DNA from: Franconibacter pulveris DSM 19144
Lineage (GTDB): Bacteria; Pseudomonadota; Gammaproteobacteria; Enterobacterales; Enterobacteriaceae
Assembly (NCBI GenBank): GCA_000621185.1
Contig: KK211221.1
Location: 186,001-250,000 of the forward strand
Direction of reading: 5' to 3'
Length of the DNA: 64,000 nucleotides
A program made the translations under genes and the position numbers. Below are positions 1 to 10,700 of this stretch, in pieces. Numbering within the stretch: the first letter of the stretch is position 1; the number at the start of each line of letters is the position of its first letter. The notes below the pieces were generated by a model. It made no database searches. It was not told the origin of the DNA and saw only the letters and a list, made by a program, of their open reading frames with translations.

Positions 1-1286
1 TCGCCGTCTATGACGGTTCCTGCTTTGATCCCGTACAGGCTGTCATTAATCATTCTCTGCCCAATTACAATGATGAAGTGCTGCGCCTGACCACCGGCTG
101 CTCCGTGATTGTGACCGGCGTGGTGGTGGAATCGCCAGGTCAGGGCCAGAGCTTTGAGCTGCAGGCGACGCGCGTTGAAGTCACCGGCTGGGTCGATGAC
201 CCGGATACCTATCCGATGGCGGCAAAGCGCCACAGCATCGAATATCTGCGTGAAGTGGCGCATCTGCGCCCGCGCACCAATATGATTGGCGCGGTTGCCC
301 GCGTGCGTCATACGCTGGCGCAGGCGCTGCACCGTTTCTTCCACGAGCAGGGTTTCTTCTGGGTTTCAACACCGCTGATTACCGCCTCCGATACAGAAGG
401 CGCCGGTGAGATGTTCCGCGTTTCAACGCTGGATCTGGAGAACCTGCCGCGTACTGGCGAAGGCAAAGTCGATTTCGATAAAGATTTCTTCGGTAAAGAA
501 GCGTTCCTCACCGTTTCCGGCCAGCTCAATGGCGAAACGTACGCCTGCGCGCTGTCCAAAATCTATACCTTCGGGCCGACTTTCCGTGCGGAAAACTCGA
601 ACACCAGCCGTCACCTTGCGGAGTTCTGGATGCTGGAGCCGGAAGTGGCGTTTGCCGATCTGAACGATGTGGCAAGCCTCGCCGAAGCGATGCTGAAGTA
701 TGTGTTCAAAGCTGTGCTGGACGAGCGCATGGACGACATGAAATTCTTCGCCGAGCGCGTGGATAAAGATGCCGTTGAACGCCTGCAGCGCTTCATTTCC
801 GCCGATTTCGCCCAGGTAGATTACACCGACGCGGTGGCCATTCTTGAGAAATGCGGCGAGAAGTTCGAAAACCCGGTTTACTGGGGCGTGGATCTGGCTT
901 CCGAGCATGAACGTTATCTGGCCGAGAAACACTTCAAAGCGCCAGTGGTAGTGAAAAACTACCCGAAAGATATTAAGGCTTTCTACATGCGACTTAATGA
1001 AGATGGCAAAACCGTGGCGGCGATGGACGTGCTTGCGCCAGGCATCGGTGAAATCATCGGCGGCTCCCAGCGTGAAGAGCGTCTGGATGTGCTCGACGCC
1101 CGCATGGAAGAGATGGGCCTTAATAAAGAAGATTACTGGTGGTATCGCGATCTGCGCCGTTACGGCACCGTACCCCACTCCGGTTTCGGCCTTGGCTTTG
1201 AGCGCTTAATCGCTTACGTCACCGGCGTACAGAACGTGCGTGACGTTATCCCCTTCCCGCGCACCCCGCGTAACGCTAACTTCTGA
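1..1286 (+). CDS. asnS: Asparagine--tRNA ligase (3' part, start outside window)
   Basis: Class IIb aminoacyl-tRNA synthetase that charges tRNA-Asn with asparagine in the cytoplasm. The reading frame is open from base 3 to the stop at 1284-1286, giving 427 residues. The E. coli enzyme has 466, so about 39 N-terminal residues lie left of the window. Visible parts are the end of the OB-fold anticodon-binding domain (ITSELF not complete; it contains DPVQAVIN and [13 protein letters not shown]), motif 2 ([20 protein letters not shown]) and motif 3 near the C terminus (GFGLGFERL, about nt 1185-1210). The protein ends PFPRTPRN plus three residues, as in the family. A strong intrinsic terminator follows 9 bases later, so ompF is transcribed separately. 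Identification is secure. Confidence 0.98.
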   Translation, partial: AVYDGSCFDPVQAVINHSLPNYNDEVLRLTTGCSVIVTGVVVESPGQGQSFELQATRVEVTGWVDDPDTYPMAAKRHSIEYLREVAHLRPRTNMIGAVARVRHTLAQALHRFFHEQGFFWVSTPLITASDTEGAGEMFRVSTLDLENLPRTGEGKVDFDKDFFGKEAFLTVSGQLNGETYACALSKIYTFGPTFRAENSNTSRHLAEFWMLEPEVAFADLNDVASLAEAMLKYVFKAVLDERMDDMKFFAERVDKDAVERLQRFISADFAQVDYTDAVAILEKCGEKFENPVYWGVDLASEHERYLAEKHFKAPVVVKNYPKDIKAFYMRLNEDGKTVAAMDVLAPGIGEIIGGSQREERLDVLDARMEEMGLNKEDYWWYRDLRRYGTVPHSGFGLGFERLIAYVTGVQNVRDVIPFPRTPRNANF

Positions 1287-1294
1287 TTTTTTCT

Positions 1295-1318
1295 AAGGGC
1301 CAGCTCGCTGGCCCTTTT
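1295..1318 (+). terminator. Intrinsic terminator of asnS
   Basis: Stem AAGGGCCAG / CTGGCCCTT with a four-base loop (CTCG) directly after the asnS stop codon, ending in TTTT. It is the only obvious 3' end for asnS. Confidence 0.85.
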
Positions 1319-1804
1319 CATTCCTGCATCCACTCGCTTCACACAGAAATATTTTTCAACAAAATTTTATCCACACAGATATTGCGACTTTAAAAAACCG
1401 CACGCTATAGCATATTTGCTCATCTTTTACACAGCCATCCAGCCATCTAAAGGTCAGAGATAAGAAAAGGTGAGATGAGTATCATTCTTGCATAAGCAAA
1501 GGCTTTTGCTTTATTAACTATAAGCAATTCATATATATAGATAATGAATGCACAAAAACCATTCACCTAAAGAATGAAATTTGAGGTGGTTCACAAAGTT
1601 CCCAAAAATACACAAATTCTTACACAATATTTCTTTTTGTTACTGATTTTAGATATTTGTAGCACTTTCAGGCTAGCGAAACGTGAATATGAATGGAAAG
1701 ATGCCTTCAGACACAGAAAGACACCAAACTCTCATCAATAGTTCCGTACAGAATTATTGACGGCAGTGGCAGGTGTTCATAAAAACCAATGAGGGTAATA
1801 AATA
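1319..1804 (+). promoter_or_regulatory. ompF upstream regulatory region and mRNA leader
   Basis: A 486-base AT-rich stretch without a gene. Three tandem segments of about 20 bases at 1611-1670 resemble the OmpR sites F1-F3 of the E. coli ompF promoter; the last contains TTTGTAGCACTTTCA, which matches E. coli as I remember it. The probable -10 hexamer is AAAGAT at 1697-1702, placing the transcript start near 1710. The leader (about 1710-1804) ends in GAGGGTAATAAATAATG, the region bound by the antisense RNA MicF in E. coli. A small inverted repeat AAGCAAA / TTTGCTT lies at 1494-1511. The OmpR and MicF roles are inferred from similarity, not shown here. Confidence 0.7.
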
Positions 1805-2914
1805 ATGATGAAGCGCAATATTCTGGCAGTGGTAATCCCTGCCCTGCTGGTAGCCGGTGCAGCTAACGCTGCAGAAATCTACAACAAAAACGGCAACAAA
1901 CTGGATCTGTACGGCAAAGTAGTTGGTGAGCACGATTTCACAACGACAGGTGAAACAAACAATGCTGACGCCACGTATGCACAGATCGGTTTTAAAGGCG
2001 AAACTCAAATCAATGACCAACTGACCGGTTACGGCCAGTGGGAATACCGCGTAACGGCGAACAACCCGGAAACCACCAACACCACCAAACAGCGTCTGGC
2101 GTTTGCTGGTCTGAAAATGGGCGATGCTGGTTCCATCGATTACGGTCGTAACTACGGTATCGTTTACGATGTTGAAGCTATCACCGACATGGCACCGATT
2201 TGGTCCGGTATGACCACTCTGGGTGGTTCTGATAACTTCATGACTGGTCGCTCCACTGGCCTGCTGACTTACCGCAACAGCAACTTCTTCGGTCTGGCTG
2301 ATGGCCTGAACTTCGGCGTACAGTACCAGGGCAAAAACGATCGCACTGATTATGCTCAGGCGAACGGCGACGGCGTAGGTTACTCTTTGGGCTACGATTT
2401 TGGCGAAGGTTTCTCTGTAATCGGTGCTTACAGCAACTCTAACCGTACTACAACTCCGGCTGGCGGTCAGAAAGCTGATGGCCGTGGCGATAATGCTGAA
2501 GCCTGGGCAGTGGGCACCAAATATGATGCCAACAACATTTACCTGGCTGCTACCTATGCAGAAACCCGCAACATGACCGATCAGGGTGATGTTCTGGGTA
2601 TCGCTAATAAAACTCAGAACATCGAACTGGTTGCCCAATACCAGTTTGACTTCGGTCTGCGCCCGGCAGTGTCTTACGTTCAGACCAAAGGTAAAGACCT
2701 GACAGCAGCTGGCACCTTTGGCGGTGGAGATGCTGACATGGCTAAATTTGTTCAAGTTGGCGCAACTTATTACTTCAACAAGAACTTCAACATCTACGTT
2801 GACTACCTGATCAACCTGCTCGATAGAGATGATGCTTACGTGCAGAATGGCGGTGGCCTGGGCAGCGTTGGCGCTGATGACCAGGTTGGCGTAGCGGTAA
2901 CTTATCAGTTCTAA
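1805..2914 (+). CDS. ompF: General trimeric porin at the ompF locus
   Basis: Outer-membrane 16-strand beta-barrel porin for passive diffusion of small hydrophilic solutes, including many antibiotics. It has 369 residues; E. coli OmpF has 362. Residues 1-22 form a signal peptide ending AGAANA, and the mature protein starts [16 protein letters not shown]. The C terminus is the aromatic barrel signature VAVTYQF. The start is the first of two adjacent ATG codons behind GAGGG. Upstream DNA is clearly ompF-type (OmpR sites, conserved leader). The constriction loop L3 is unusual: the usual PEFGGD sequence is replaced by APIWSGM at residues 130-136, so the first acidic residue (D128) stays but the following Glu and Asp are missing. 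Loop L3 and the C-terminal third look closer to OmpD/NmpC-type porins as I recall them. Orthology to ompF therefore rests mainly on position and promoter. Confidence 0.9.
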   Translation: MMKRNILAVVIPALLVAGAANAAEIYNKNGNKLDLYGKVVGEHDFTTTGETNNADATYAQIGFKGETQINDQLTGYGQWEYRVTANNPETTNTTKQRLAFAGLKMGDAGSIDYGRNYGIVYDVEAITDMAPIWSGMTTLGGSDNFMTGRSTGLLTYRNSNFFGLADGLNFGVQYQGKNDRTDYAQANGDGVGYSLGYDFGEGFSVIGAYSNSNRTTTPAGGQKADGRGDNAEAWAVGTKYDANNIYLAATYAETRNMTDQGDVLGIANKTQNIELVAQYQFDFGLRPAVSYVQTKGKDLTAAGTFGGGDADMAKFVQVGATYYFNKNFNIYVDYLINLLDRDDAYVQNGGGLGSVGADDQVGVAVTYQF

Positions 2915-2946
2915 TTGCCGAACAACTTATTGTTCAGTGCATAAAA

Positions 2947-2970
2947 ACAGGGCTTCGGCCCTGTTTTTTT
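2947..2970 (+). terminator. Intrinsic terminator of ompF
   Basis: Stem ACAGGGC / GCCCTGT with a TTCG tetraloop followed by seven T, 32 bases after the porin stop codon. Confidence 0.92.
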
Positions 2971-3098
2971 ATGGGCGAAAGCAAAAACGTTTATCTTTTG
3001 CGATCCCGCTAACTTTTCAGGGCAAACGGTTGGCATTTTGTAAATCTCCCGTTAACCTGATAGCGAATTTCCCTTCTGACATCACAATGGAATCCGTC

Positions 3099-4289
3099 AT
3101 GTTTGAGAATATTACCGCCGCCCCTGCCGACCCTATTCTGGGCCTGGCCGACCTTTTTCGCGCCGACGATCGTCCCAGCAAAATCAACTTAGGGATCGGC
3201 GTTTATAAAGATGAAACCGGCAAGACGCCGGTGCTGACCAGCGTTAAGAAAGCAGAGCAGTATCTGCTGGAAAACGAAACCACGAAAAACTATCTCGGCA
3301 TCGACGGTATTCCTGAATTCGGCCACTGCACCCAGGAGTTGCTGTTCGGCAAAGGCAGCGCCATTATCAATGATAAACGCGCCCGTACGGCGCAAACGCC
3401 AGGCGGCACCGGCGCGCTTCGCGTAGCAGCGGATTTTCTTGCTAAAAACACCAGCGTAAAACGCGTATGGGTAAGCAACCCGAGCTGGCCGAACCATAAA
3501 GGCGTGTTTAACTCCGCCGGTCTGGAAGTGCGTGAATACGCTTACTACGATGCGCAGAACCACGCGCTGGACTTCGAAGGGCTGATCAACAGCCTGCAGG
3601 AAGCACAGGCAGGCGACGTTGTGCTGTTCCACGGCTGCTGCCATAACCCGACCGGTATTGACCCGACGCTGGAACAGTGGGAACAGCTGGCGAAGCTTTC
3701 CGTTGAGAAAGGCTGGCTGCCGCTGTTCGACTTCGCTTATCAGGGCTTTGCCCGCGGTCTGGAAGAAGATGCGGAAGGCCTGCGCGCGTTTGCAGCGCTG
3801 CACAAAGAACTTATCGTGGCGAGCTCCTTCTCGAAAAACTTTGGCCTGTACAACGAGCGCGTAGGCGCCTGCACGCTGGTTACGGCAGATGCGGAAACCG
3901 CCGACCGCGCATTCAGCCAGATGAAATCTTGTATTCGCGCTAACTATTCCAACCCGCCAGCACACGGCGCGGCGGTAGTCGCAACTATCCTCAGCAACGA
4001 CGCGCTGCGCGCTATCTGGGAGCAGGAACTGACCGACATGCGTCAGCGCATTCACCGTATGCGTCAGCTGTTCGTAAACACGCTGGCCGAGAAAGGCGCC
4101 AACCGCGATTTCAGCTTCATCACCAAACAGAACGGCATGTTCTCGTTCAGCGGCCTGACCAAAGAGCAGGTGCTGCGTCTGCGCGAAGAGTTTGGCGTTT
4201 ACGCTGTGGCGTCGGGTCGTGTAAACGTAGCAGGGATGACGCCGGATAACATGGCGCCGCTATGCGAAGCGATTGTCGCTGTACTGTAA
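3099..4289 (+). CDS. aspC: Aspartate aminotransferase
   Basis: Cytoplasmic PLP-dependent class I aminotransferase that interconverts aspartate plus 2-oxoglutarate with oxaloacetate plus glutamate, and also makes aromatic amino acids. It has 396 residues, the family length. The PLP lysine lies in [15 protein letters not shown], and GCCHNPTG carries the conserved Asn that contacts the cofactor. The frame is open upstream to 2937 but runs through the ompF terminator; the ATG at 3099 ([12 protein letters not shown]) matches the E. coli start, with an alternative in-frame ATG at 3087 (MESVMFEN). The ribosome binding site is weak (TGGA). It is a single-gene unit flanked by terminators on both sides. 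Confidence 0.97.
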   Translation: MFENITAAPADPILGLADLFRADDRPSKINLGIGVYKDETGKTPVLTSVKKAEQYLLENETTKNYLGIDGIPEFGHCTQELLFGKGSAIINDKRARTAQTPGGTGALRVAADFLAKNTSVKRVWVSNPSWPNHKGVFNSAGLEVREYAYYDAQNHALDFEGLINSLQEAQAGDVVLFHGCCHNPTGIDPTLEQWEQLAKLSVEKGWLPLFDFAYQGFARGLEEDAEGLRAFAALHKELIVASSFSKNFGLYNERVGACTLVTADAETADRAFSQMKSCIRANYSNPPAHGAAVVATILSNDALRAIWEQELTDMRQRIHRMRQLFVNTLAEKGANRDFSFITKQNGMFSFSGLTKEQVLRLREEFGVYAVASGRVNVAGMTPDNMAPLCEAIVAVL

Positions 4290-4300
4290 GAGAGCACGCA

Positions 4301-4330
4301 TAAAAAAGGCCGCATTACGCGGCCTTTTTT
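4301..4330. terminator. Bidirectional terminator between aspC and gloC
   Basis: Stem AAGGCCGC / GCGGCCTT with flanking A6 and T6 tracts, located 11 bases past aspC and 3 bases from the end of convergent gloC. The symmetry of the tracts suits both directions. Confidence 0.9.
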
Positions 4331-4333
4331 GTA

Positions 4334-4981
4334 TTACCAGACGGGCTGTTCATCCTGCAAAAACGGATTGTGCAGACGCTCGTAGCCGAGTGTGGACACT
4401 GGGCCATGTCCAGGAATAAAGGTGACATCATCGCCCAGCGGCAACAGTTTACGCTTGATAGCGTCAATCAACTGACCGTGGTCGCCGCGCGGAAAATCGC
4501 TGCGGCCTACTCCGCCTTTGAAAATCACATCACCGGAAACCAGCAGACGCGATTTCTCGTCGAAAAAGACAATATGGCCAGGCGTGTGGCCCGGGCAATG
4601 CAGCACCTGTAACGTGATGTTGCCAACATTAACCGTATCCTTTTCGCTAAGCCAACGGTCCGGCGTCAACGGCTGGCACTCATCCAGACCGAACATTCGG
4701 CTTTGCTGCGGCAAGCCTTGCAGCCAGAACTCATCTTCTTTTTCCGGGCCAACAATCGGTACGCCGTAATGCGAAGCGAGCTCCGCCGCCGCGCCGACAT
4801 GGTCGAGATGGCCGTGAGTTAACAGGATTTGCTTGACGGTGACGTTACAGGAAGCCACCTCCACCTTAATGCGCGCCGCGTCGCCGCCTGGGTCTACCAG
4901 CGCCGCCTCGCCTGTTTCCTCACACCAGATTAACGAGCAGTTCTGCGCGAACGCCGTTACCGGAATAATATGATGGTTCAT
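4334..4981 (-). CDS. gloC: Type II glyoxalase GloC (metallo-beta-lactamase fold)
   Basis: Cytoplasmic hydroxyacylglutathione hydrolase (YcbL) that hydrolyses S-lactoylglutathione in methylglyoxal detoxification. It has 215 residues, as in E. coli. The metal-binding motif of the metallo-beta-lactamase superfamily is THGHLDHVG near residue 55; further ligands are HCPGHTPGH near residue 130, the Asp in SGDVIF and the His in FIPGHGP near the C terminus. The product lacks the C-terminal glyoxalase II domain of GloB, which is typical of GloC. It starts [11 protein letters not shown] 38 bases downstream of the mepK stop, so it may be co-transcribed with mepK. Confidence 0.95.
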   Translation of the reverse strand: MNHHIIPVTAFAQNCSLIWCEETGEAALVDPGGDAARIKVEVASCNVTVKQILLTHGHLDHVGAAAELASHYGVPIVGPEKEDEFWLQGLPQQSRMFGLDECQPLTPDRWLSEKDTVNVGNITLQVLHCPGHTPGHIVFFDEKSRLLVSGDVIFKGGVGRSDFPRGDHGQLIDAIKRKLLPLGDDVTFIPGHGPVSTLGYERLHNPFLQDEQPVW

Positions 4982-5019
4982 ACCGCTCCTTTACCCGGCT
5001 CGCGCCGGAACCGTTTTAT

Positions 5020-5571
5020 TTACCAGTGCCTTACCGGCCCGGTATCAATATGCACAAAGTTACTGCTGGGGTAATATCCTACACCACCTGAGCGCAGAGA
5101 TAACGCGGCTTTGCGAATATTGCTGAGCGAAATGCCTTCAATATGGAAGTCCATCGCCTGGCCTTTCGTGTGGTAACTGTTTTTTGCCACACCGCGGCTG
5201 TGGGCGCGCAATTCATTGTTGGTATCGCGTGAGCGATAACCGGAAATTAGCTGTACCGGTCGACGAGTGTCAAGCAATCCCTGCAGGCGATAAAGCTGGT
5301 CAAACAGAGCGGGGTCAATGGCTTTTACTTTATTCGCGCGGAAATCACGGAAGAAATGATTAAGCTTTGCTAATTCATCCTGAATATAGCCCCGGCCATC
5401 GAAAAACTCGGCCTTGATCGACTCCCCGGTGTGGAGATTATTCAGCGTTAAAATACGCGGACGTGGCGTCGAGAGGGTTGCAAAAGCGGGCGTCGGCAGG
5501 ATAGCGGCCGCGCCCAGCGCAGCGCCACCTAACGCCAGCAATTTGCGGCGATTAGCGTCAATATTATCCAT
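5020..5571 (-). CDS. mepK: Murein DD/LD-endopeptidase MepK (Tat substrate)
   Basis: Periplasmic peptidoglycan hydrolase of the peptidase M15/DUF882 family (YcbK). In E. coli it cleaves mDAP-mDAP crosslinks, those made by LD-transpeptidases, and also acts on the main DD-crosslinks. It has 183 residues. The N terminus ANRRKLLALGGAALGAAAIL is a twin-arginine signal, with processing probably after PTPAFA. Zinc ligands and catalytic residues are in SYHTKGQAMDFHI (His-x6-Asp) and in the C-terminal NFVHIDTG. It sits just downstream of ldtD, the enzyme that makes its substrate, but a terminator separates them, so it probably has its own promoter in 5572-5675. Confidence 0.95.
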   Translation of the reverse strand: MDNIDANRRKLLALGGAALGAAAILPTPAFATLSTPRPRILTLNNLHTGESIKAEFFDGRGYIQDELAKLNHFFRDFRANKVKAIDPALFDQLYRLQGLLDTRRPVQLISGYRSRDTNNELRAHSRGVAKNSYHTKGQAMDFHIEGISLSNIRKAALSLRSGGVGYYPSSNFVHIDTGPVRHW

Positions 5572-5674
5572 GATAAAGGTCTACAAGTCTGGGTGATCGT
5601 TTAATGCACTTCTGGCGCAAGAGAGCGCACCATAACTGTCGTAGAAGAACTCGTCAAGACAGGCGAAACCCAGT

Positions 5675-5708
5675 AAAAACGGGCCTTGCAGCGATGCAGG
5701 CCCGTTTT
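5675..5708 (-). terminator. Terminator of ldtD
   Basis: Stem ACGGGCC(T)TGCA / TGCAGGCCCGT with a single-base bulge, flanked by A5 on the left (T5 for leftward transcripts) and T6 on the right. It lies between the ldtD stop and the mepK start. Confidence 0.8.
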
Positions 5709-5750
5709 TTTCTCGTTATTCTGACGCTTAACTTTTTGACGTCGCTGAAG

Positions 5751-7586
5751 TTAGCGGATCAATTTTTCAGCTTTTGACAAGATTTGTGCGCCCGATCGCG
5801 CGGTCTGATCATAATTGTAAATATCTGTACGATACTGGGTACGGCCATCTTCACCGACAAAGGCGGTCAGATAATAGAGGTTGACCGGGATAGACTGCCG
5901 GATATTGACGTAGCGCGTGTTGCCCTCCTTCAGCGCCGTGGAAATCCGCGTGTCGTTCCAGCCCGCATCCTGCAAGAGCATGTTGGCTAACTCAGATGCT
6001 TTATTAACGCGCACGCAGCCGGAGCTCAGCGCCCGCACATCCTTCTGGAAGAGATTATGGTTCGGCGTATCGTGCAGGTAAATCGCATCGGAACTGGGCA
6101 TATTGAACTTATAGCGCCCCAGCGAGTTGTGATCGCCCGGCGCCTGCTGGAAGCGGAAAGGCAGGTTGCCCGGCGTAATGGTGCCCCAGTCGACCATATA
6201 GGGGTCTATAACTTCAGCATTACTGCTCCAGCCTCGCAGCACCGTGTAGTTATGACGCGCCAGATAGCCCGGGTCATTCCACACCTTCGGCAGGATATCC
6301 TTGCGGGCAAGCGTTGGCGGCACGTTCCATGGCGGGTTGACCACCACGTTGTTAAGCGCGCTGCTCATTAATGGCGTTTTCCGGTCCGGCCTGCCGACAA
6401 TCACTTTTGAAGCCAGCACCTCTGTGCCGTTCTGGTAATAAACCAGCGAGAATTCTGGAATATTGACCATGATGCCGGTGTTGAGTTTGCCAGGCAGCAA
6501 ACGCAGACGTTGGATATTAAGCGCCAGCAACCCGGCGCGCTGCGCGGGGCTGACGTTGAGCCAGTCGCGGGTAGACTGACCAATCACGCCGTCAGCGCCC
6601 AGTCCCTGCCACTTCTGGAACCGTTTTACCGCCGCCACAAGTTCACTATCGTAAATGCCGCGGGTTTGCGCCGCTTTCAACTTCGCACCGCGCGGTGTTT
6701 CGCTAACAGCGGAAGGGCTAACTACCGCGTTATCGGCGCTGGCGTCCCCTGGCAGCACGATTTCCGGCCCGCCATCAAGCATGCCGTTACGCTGGAGAAT
6801 TTCACGCAGCGCGCCGATATCATTGCTCCACTGGCCCGGGCTTAGTTTAGCTTTGCTTACCAGTTGCGGCCATGGGCGGTTGTCCGCTACCAGACGCAGC
6901 AGGGATTCATGCATAGCGGCATATTGCGGATGCTGCGGAGCAAGCGAGGCGACAAAAGCTTGCAACGAGCCATTATCCAGCGCCGTTTGCCACTGGTTAA
7001 TAACAGAAAGCGGCGGCGTTTCCGCCTTATAAGGTTTGCTGCTGTACAGCCAGCGGTTACCCTGGGTAGGAATGCCTGCGACGAACTGTAAATACCCCAT
7101 CATGGCGTCTGACAGCACAATATCGCGCGCCATACCTGTGACGGCGGGATCGGTAAGTTGCTCAATCCAGGCAGTGAATTGCGGCTGGAATCCCGCGATG
7201 GCCACTTCCGCCAGCTGTTGCTGAAAAGCCTGTACCGCATCGCGATTTTCCCACATGGGTTTCATTTCACGCGCGGCATAGAGCGCGGAGAGCGCGTTCA
7301 AATAAACCGGCTTATACCCCGCCGGCAATTGCGATTCGATTTGTGAACGGCTTTGCGCAGCGGACATGCCCTCATTGAGAGGTTGAATGCCAGCCATCAT
7401 TGCCGTCGAGGCAGCCTGGGCGAGCGGTTGCGCAAGCGCTGTCGGCTGTACGCCCGTGGTCGCCGTACTGTCACTCGGCACGACTTCAGGCTCGTCGGCC
7501 TGAACACTAAACAGCGGAGCGAAACCGAGGGCCACGCACAAGCTAAGCGTCGACCATCGTAACCGTTGCATATTGTTAAGCACCAT
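5751..7586 (-). CDS. ldtD: L,D-transpeptidase LdtD
   Basis: Periplasmic LD-transpeptidase (YcbB) that forms 3-3 mDAP crosslinks in peptidoglycan; it gives beta-lactam tolerance and repairs the wall under envelope stress. It has 611 residues against 615 in E. coli. An N-terminal signal segment ends near [10 protein letters not shown] peptidoglycan-binding domain is visible around residues 300-345 ([20 protein letters not shown]). The YkuD catalytic domain follows, with HDTPNHNLF and the active-site SSGCVRVN, where the nucleophile is Cys524. The start MVLNNMQ is taken from alignment with E. coli MLLNMM; an internal Met six codons later is an alternative. In E. coli the gene is under Cpx control; no CpxR site was assigned here. 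Confidence 0.96.
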   Translation of the reverse strand: MVLNNMQRLRWSTLSLCVALGFAPLFSVQADEPEVVPSDSTATTGVQPTALAQPLAQAASTAMMAGIQPLNEGMSAAQSRSQIESQLPAGYKPVYLNALSALYAAREMKPMWENRDAVQAFQQQLAEVAIAGFQPQFTAWIEQLTDPAVTGMARDIVLSDAMMGYLQFVAGIPTQGNRWLYSSKPYKAETPPLSVINQWQTALDNGSLQAFVASLAPQHPQYAAMHESLLRLVADNRPWPQLVSKAKLSPGQWSNDIGALREILQRNGMLDGGPEIVLPGDASADNAVVSPSAVSETPRGAKLKAAQTRGIYDSELVAAVKRFQKWQGLGADGVIGQSTRDWLNVSPAQRAGLLALNIQRLRLLPGKLNTGIMVNIPEFSLVYYQNGTEVLASKVIVGRPDRKTPLMSSALNNVVVNPPWNVPPTLARKDILPKVWNDPGYLARHNYTVLRGWSSNAEVIDPYMVDWGTITPGNLPFRFQQAPGDHNSLGRYKFNMPSSDAIYLHDTPNHNLFQKDVRALSSGCVRVNKASELANMLLQDAGWNDTRISTALKEGNTRYVNIRQSIPVNLYYLTAFVGEDGRTQYRTDIYNYDQTARSGAQILSKAEKLIR

Positions 7587-7714
7587 CCCTTGCCCCCTGT
7601 TTAATCACATCATTGGGTTTGCGAGCCAGCCCGCAAACTTATTTTCAGTATATAAAGAGAAAAAACCATTTGCCTGACCAAATGTAAAGATAATTAAAGA
7701 TTTTACGCTACAAA

Positions 7715-7738
7715 AAAAGCGGGCCGTAGCCCGCTTTT
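7715..7738 (-). terminator. Terminator of mukB
   Basis: Perfect stem AAAAGCGGGC / GCCCGCTTTT with loop CGTA, preceded on the left by further A residues that become the T tract for the leftward muk transcript. It ends the cmoM-mukFEB unit 15 bases after mukB. Confidence 0.9.
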
Positions 7739-7752
7739 CCGATTATGACTTA

Positions 7753-10700
7753 TCAGGAAACATCGGCCGTTCCAGCCAGCGCTTCGCCAGGTTCGTTTTG
7801 CTGTAAGGCAAAACCACGCAGACCCACCACATGAACATGTTCGTGATTCTGGAACACTTTACGCACCAGTTTATAGGTGGTCCCTTTTTCCGGGCTGATG
7901 TTCTCTGGCGCCGCGATAATAAGCTGCATTTCCAGACGCTCGCACAGTTCAAACAGCGTGGCGATAGAACGGGCATCGAGACGCGCCGCTTCATCCAGGA
8001 AGAGCAACCGGCAAGGCGAGATATCTTTGCCGCGCAGGCGGCGCGCTTCATCTTCCCAGCTCTGCACCACCATCACCAGAATCGACATACCGGTACCGAT
8101 AGCCTCGCCGGTGGAAAGCGCCCCGCTCTCCGCACGCAGCCAACCGTCGGAACCACGGTTAACTTCGACTTCCATCTCAAGATAGTTACGGTAATCGAGC
8201 AGTTCCTCGCCGATGGTTTGCGCCGTGCGCTGCCCCATATCGATTTGCGGATTCAGGCGTTGATAAAGCTTCGCCAGCGCTTCGGAGAAGGTCAGGCGGC
8301 TGCTGTTGAACAGGTCCTGATGCTGCTCGTGCTGCTCGGAAAGCACATCCAGCAGCGTAGCATGCGTCTCACGCACGTTCACATTCAGCCTTACGCTGTT
8401 TACCTGTCCGAAGGAGACGCTCTGCAGCCCCTGGTTCAGCATGCGGATACGGTTCTGTTCACGCTGAATGGTTTTACGAATAATGTTCGCCGCGCTGCGG
8501 GAGCTGATCGCCAGTTTCTGCTCGCGCGAAGTCAGCTCTTCGGTCAGGCGGCTCAGCTCAATCTCCATCTGTTCGATAGCTTCCACCGGGTCGTCGGTGC
8601 GAATAATATCCTGGCGGATACGCTCGCGCAGATGCTGGTAAACGGCCACGAAGAACTGGATTTTACGCTCCGGACGTTTCGGGTCTTCGGACATGCGCAA
8701 CACGTCGCGCAAATGCTCGTTATCCGCCACCGCCAGACGCAGCGCGCCAAGCGCTTTATCCGACATGGAACGCAGCTCATCGCCGGAAAGATAAGCCAGC
8801 TCCCGGCGATGCAGACGGCGTTCAACGCCGTTATCTTTCACCAGACGCATCACTGCGCACCAGCCCGCTTTAGCGCTTACCACCTGTTCGCGCATTTCAA
8901 GGTAGTCGCGCTCCAGACGTTTGAGTTTGCGGGTCAGGTTATCCATTTCCGCTTCACACAGCGTCAGCTGTTTTTCCAGCTGATTGCGGCGCGAACGGTT
9001 ATTGCTGAGCTGCATATGCAGTTCGTCGCGACGCAGGCGCGCTCGCTCTTCCGCGCCGGGATCGGCGCGTACGCCGATATCCTGCAGCTCTTTGTGCAAG
9101 TCGCCCAGCAGCTCTTTTTTGGTGTCGAAGGAGCTTTTGAGCGATGCCAATACCTGATGATACTGGCTGAGCTGGGCGGCGTGGGTACGCAGCGCGTCGC
9201 GCGCACGGGCGCGCTCCGCCTCCGCCTGTTCCAGCCGCTGGCGCAGCTTCTCGTTAAGATCGCTGTTGCCGCTTAGCATCTCCGCCGAATCGCTGTAGCT
9301 GAAATGCGCACGTCGCTGCACCACTTCGCTCAGGGCAAACGCCTGCTGGCGGGCGTCACGCTGCACCTGGCGCGCGTATTCATAATCCTCTTTAAGCTGT
9401 TCAAACTGCTCCGGGTCGCTTTGCAGCACGGAAAGCAGCGGCTCAAGCTTCGCCAGCTGATTGCCATGCTGCTGAATAAAGCGGGCCGCTTCCTGCGCTT
9501 CGTCCAGACGCTCATGAATTTCGTCCACGCGGTCCGCCAGCGTCTCGTCGCCCAGCAGGTTCAGACGCGGCAGCAGGCGGTTAAGCTGGGCCACGCCCTC
9601 TTTCGCTTGCTCGAACTGCGCGCGCTGTTGCTGATTGTCATTTTCATGCTGGCTGATGGCGCGTTCGATTTCATTACGTCGCGTGTTAAGCGCGCGGACT
9701 TCCGCTTCCGGGTCCGCCTCGAAGGCGACCGCCAGATGCTGCCCGACAAAGCGGCTGAAGGCCTGATGCAGGCGCTGGGTTTTCTGCACGTCAAAAGAGA
9801 GCGTGGCATAGCGTTCGGCCAGCGACTCGCGTTCGGCATGCAGGCTTTCAATACGGCTCTCACGCGCGGCGCGGCCAAAGAGCGGCAGCTGCGGGAAACG
9901 AGAGTAACGCCACTGGCGATCCGCCACTTTCACGACGACGGCTTTTTCCAGCTCTTCAACGCTGAATACGCTGTCGTCAAAAGACTGCGGATCCCCTTCG
10001 ATCAGGTAGAGATCTTCCGGGCAGTCCGCCAGTCCGTCGAGCTGCTCTCGCACCAGAGAAAGGTCCGGCACCACGATAGCGTGGCGTGAAGGACCATAGA
10101 GCGCAGAGAAGTACGGCGCATCGTCGAGCGACACATCGTCATAAATTTCTGAAAGCAGCACGCCGCCGAAGCGTTCCGCCAGCGTATTCAGACGCGCGTC
10201 ATCGGCGCCGCCGGGCTGGCTCAGGCGTTCAATTTCCTCATCGACCGCACGCTTGCGGGCGCCGACTTCATCACGCTCAACGATGGCTTCACGCTCACGC
10301 TCCAGCAGTTGCTGAAGATATTCGGTGACCTGCTGGCCCGATTCGAAAATTTCGCCGCTCTGCTCGCTAATCTGATTAAGGCTGTTTTGCGCCGCCAGCC
10401 AGACTGGCGCGCGGCTGTTCAGGCTCTTGATGCGCGCCTGCAGTTGCTCCAGCTCCTGACGCAACGTCAAACGCTGTTCACTGGCCTGCGAAACGCTGTC
10501 TGACAGCGCGGCGATCTGCGCTTCCAGCTCCTGATGCAGCGCTTCAAGCTCGTCCGGCTCATAATGTCTGCCCTGACGCTTGCAAAACTCCGCCAGCAAA
10601 CGCTCAGCCTCCTGCTGTTCGCGCAGGCGCTGTTCCAGTTCCGAAAGGCGCATGCGCAGCGGCTGCACCTGTTCGGTAAGGTGGCGCTGCTGGCTGGCGT

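Noticed and set aside
1465-1500. A Fur-box-like sequence (GATGAGTATCATTC) upstream of the porin
   Set aside because: Only one half matches the 19-base Fur consensus; AT-rich DNA gives such matches by chance.
1754-2755. A 333-codon minus-strand open frame antisense to the porin
   Set aside because: A shadow of the highly expressed porin gene; no start signal and no domain.
7831-9276. A 481-codon plus-strand open frame across the 3' half of mukB
   Set aside because: It is antisense to an intact, highly conserved gene, has no ribosome site or recognisable domain, and arises from GC-rich codon bias. The same applies to 10534-11637.
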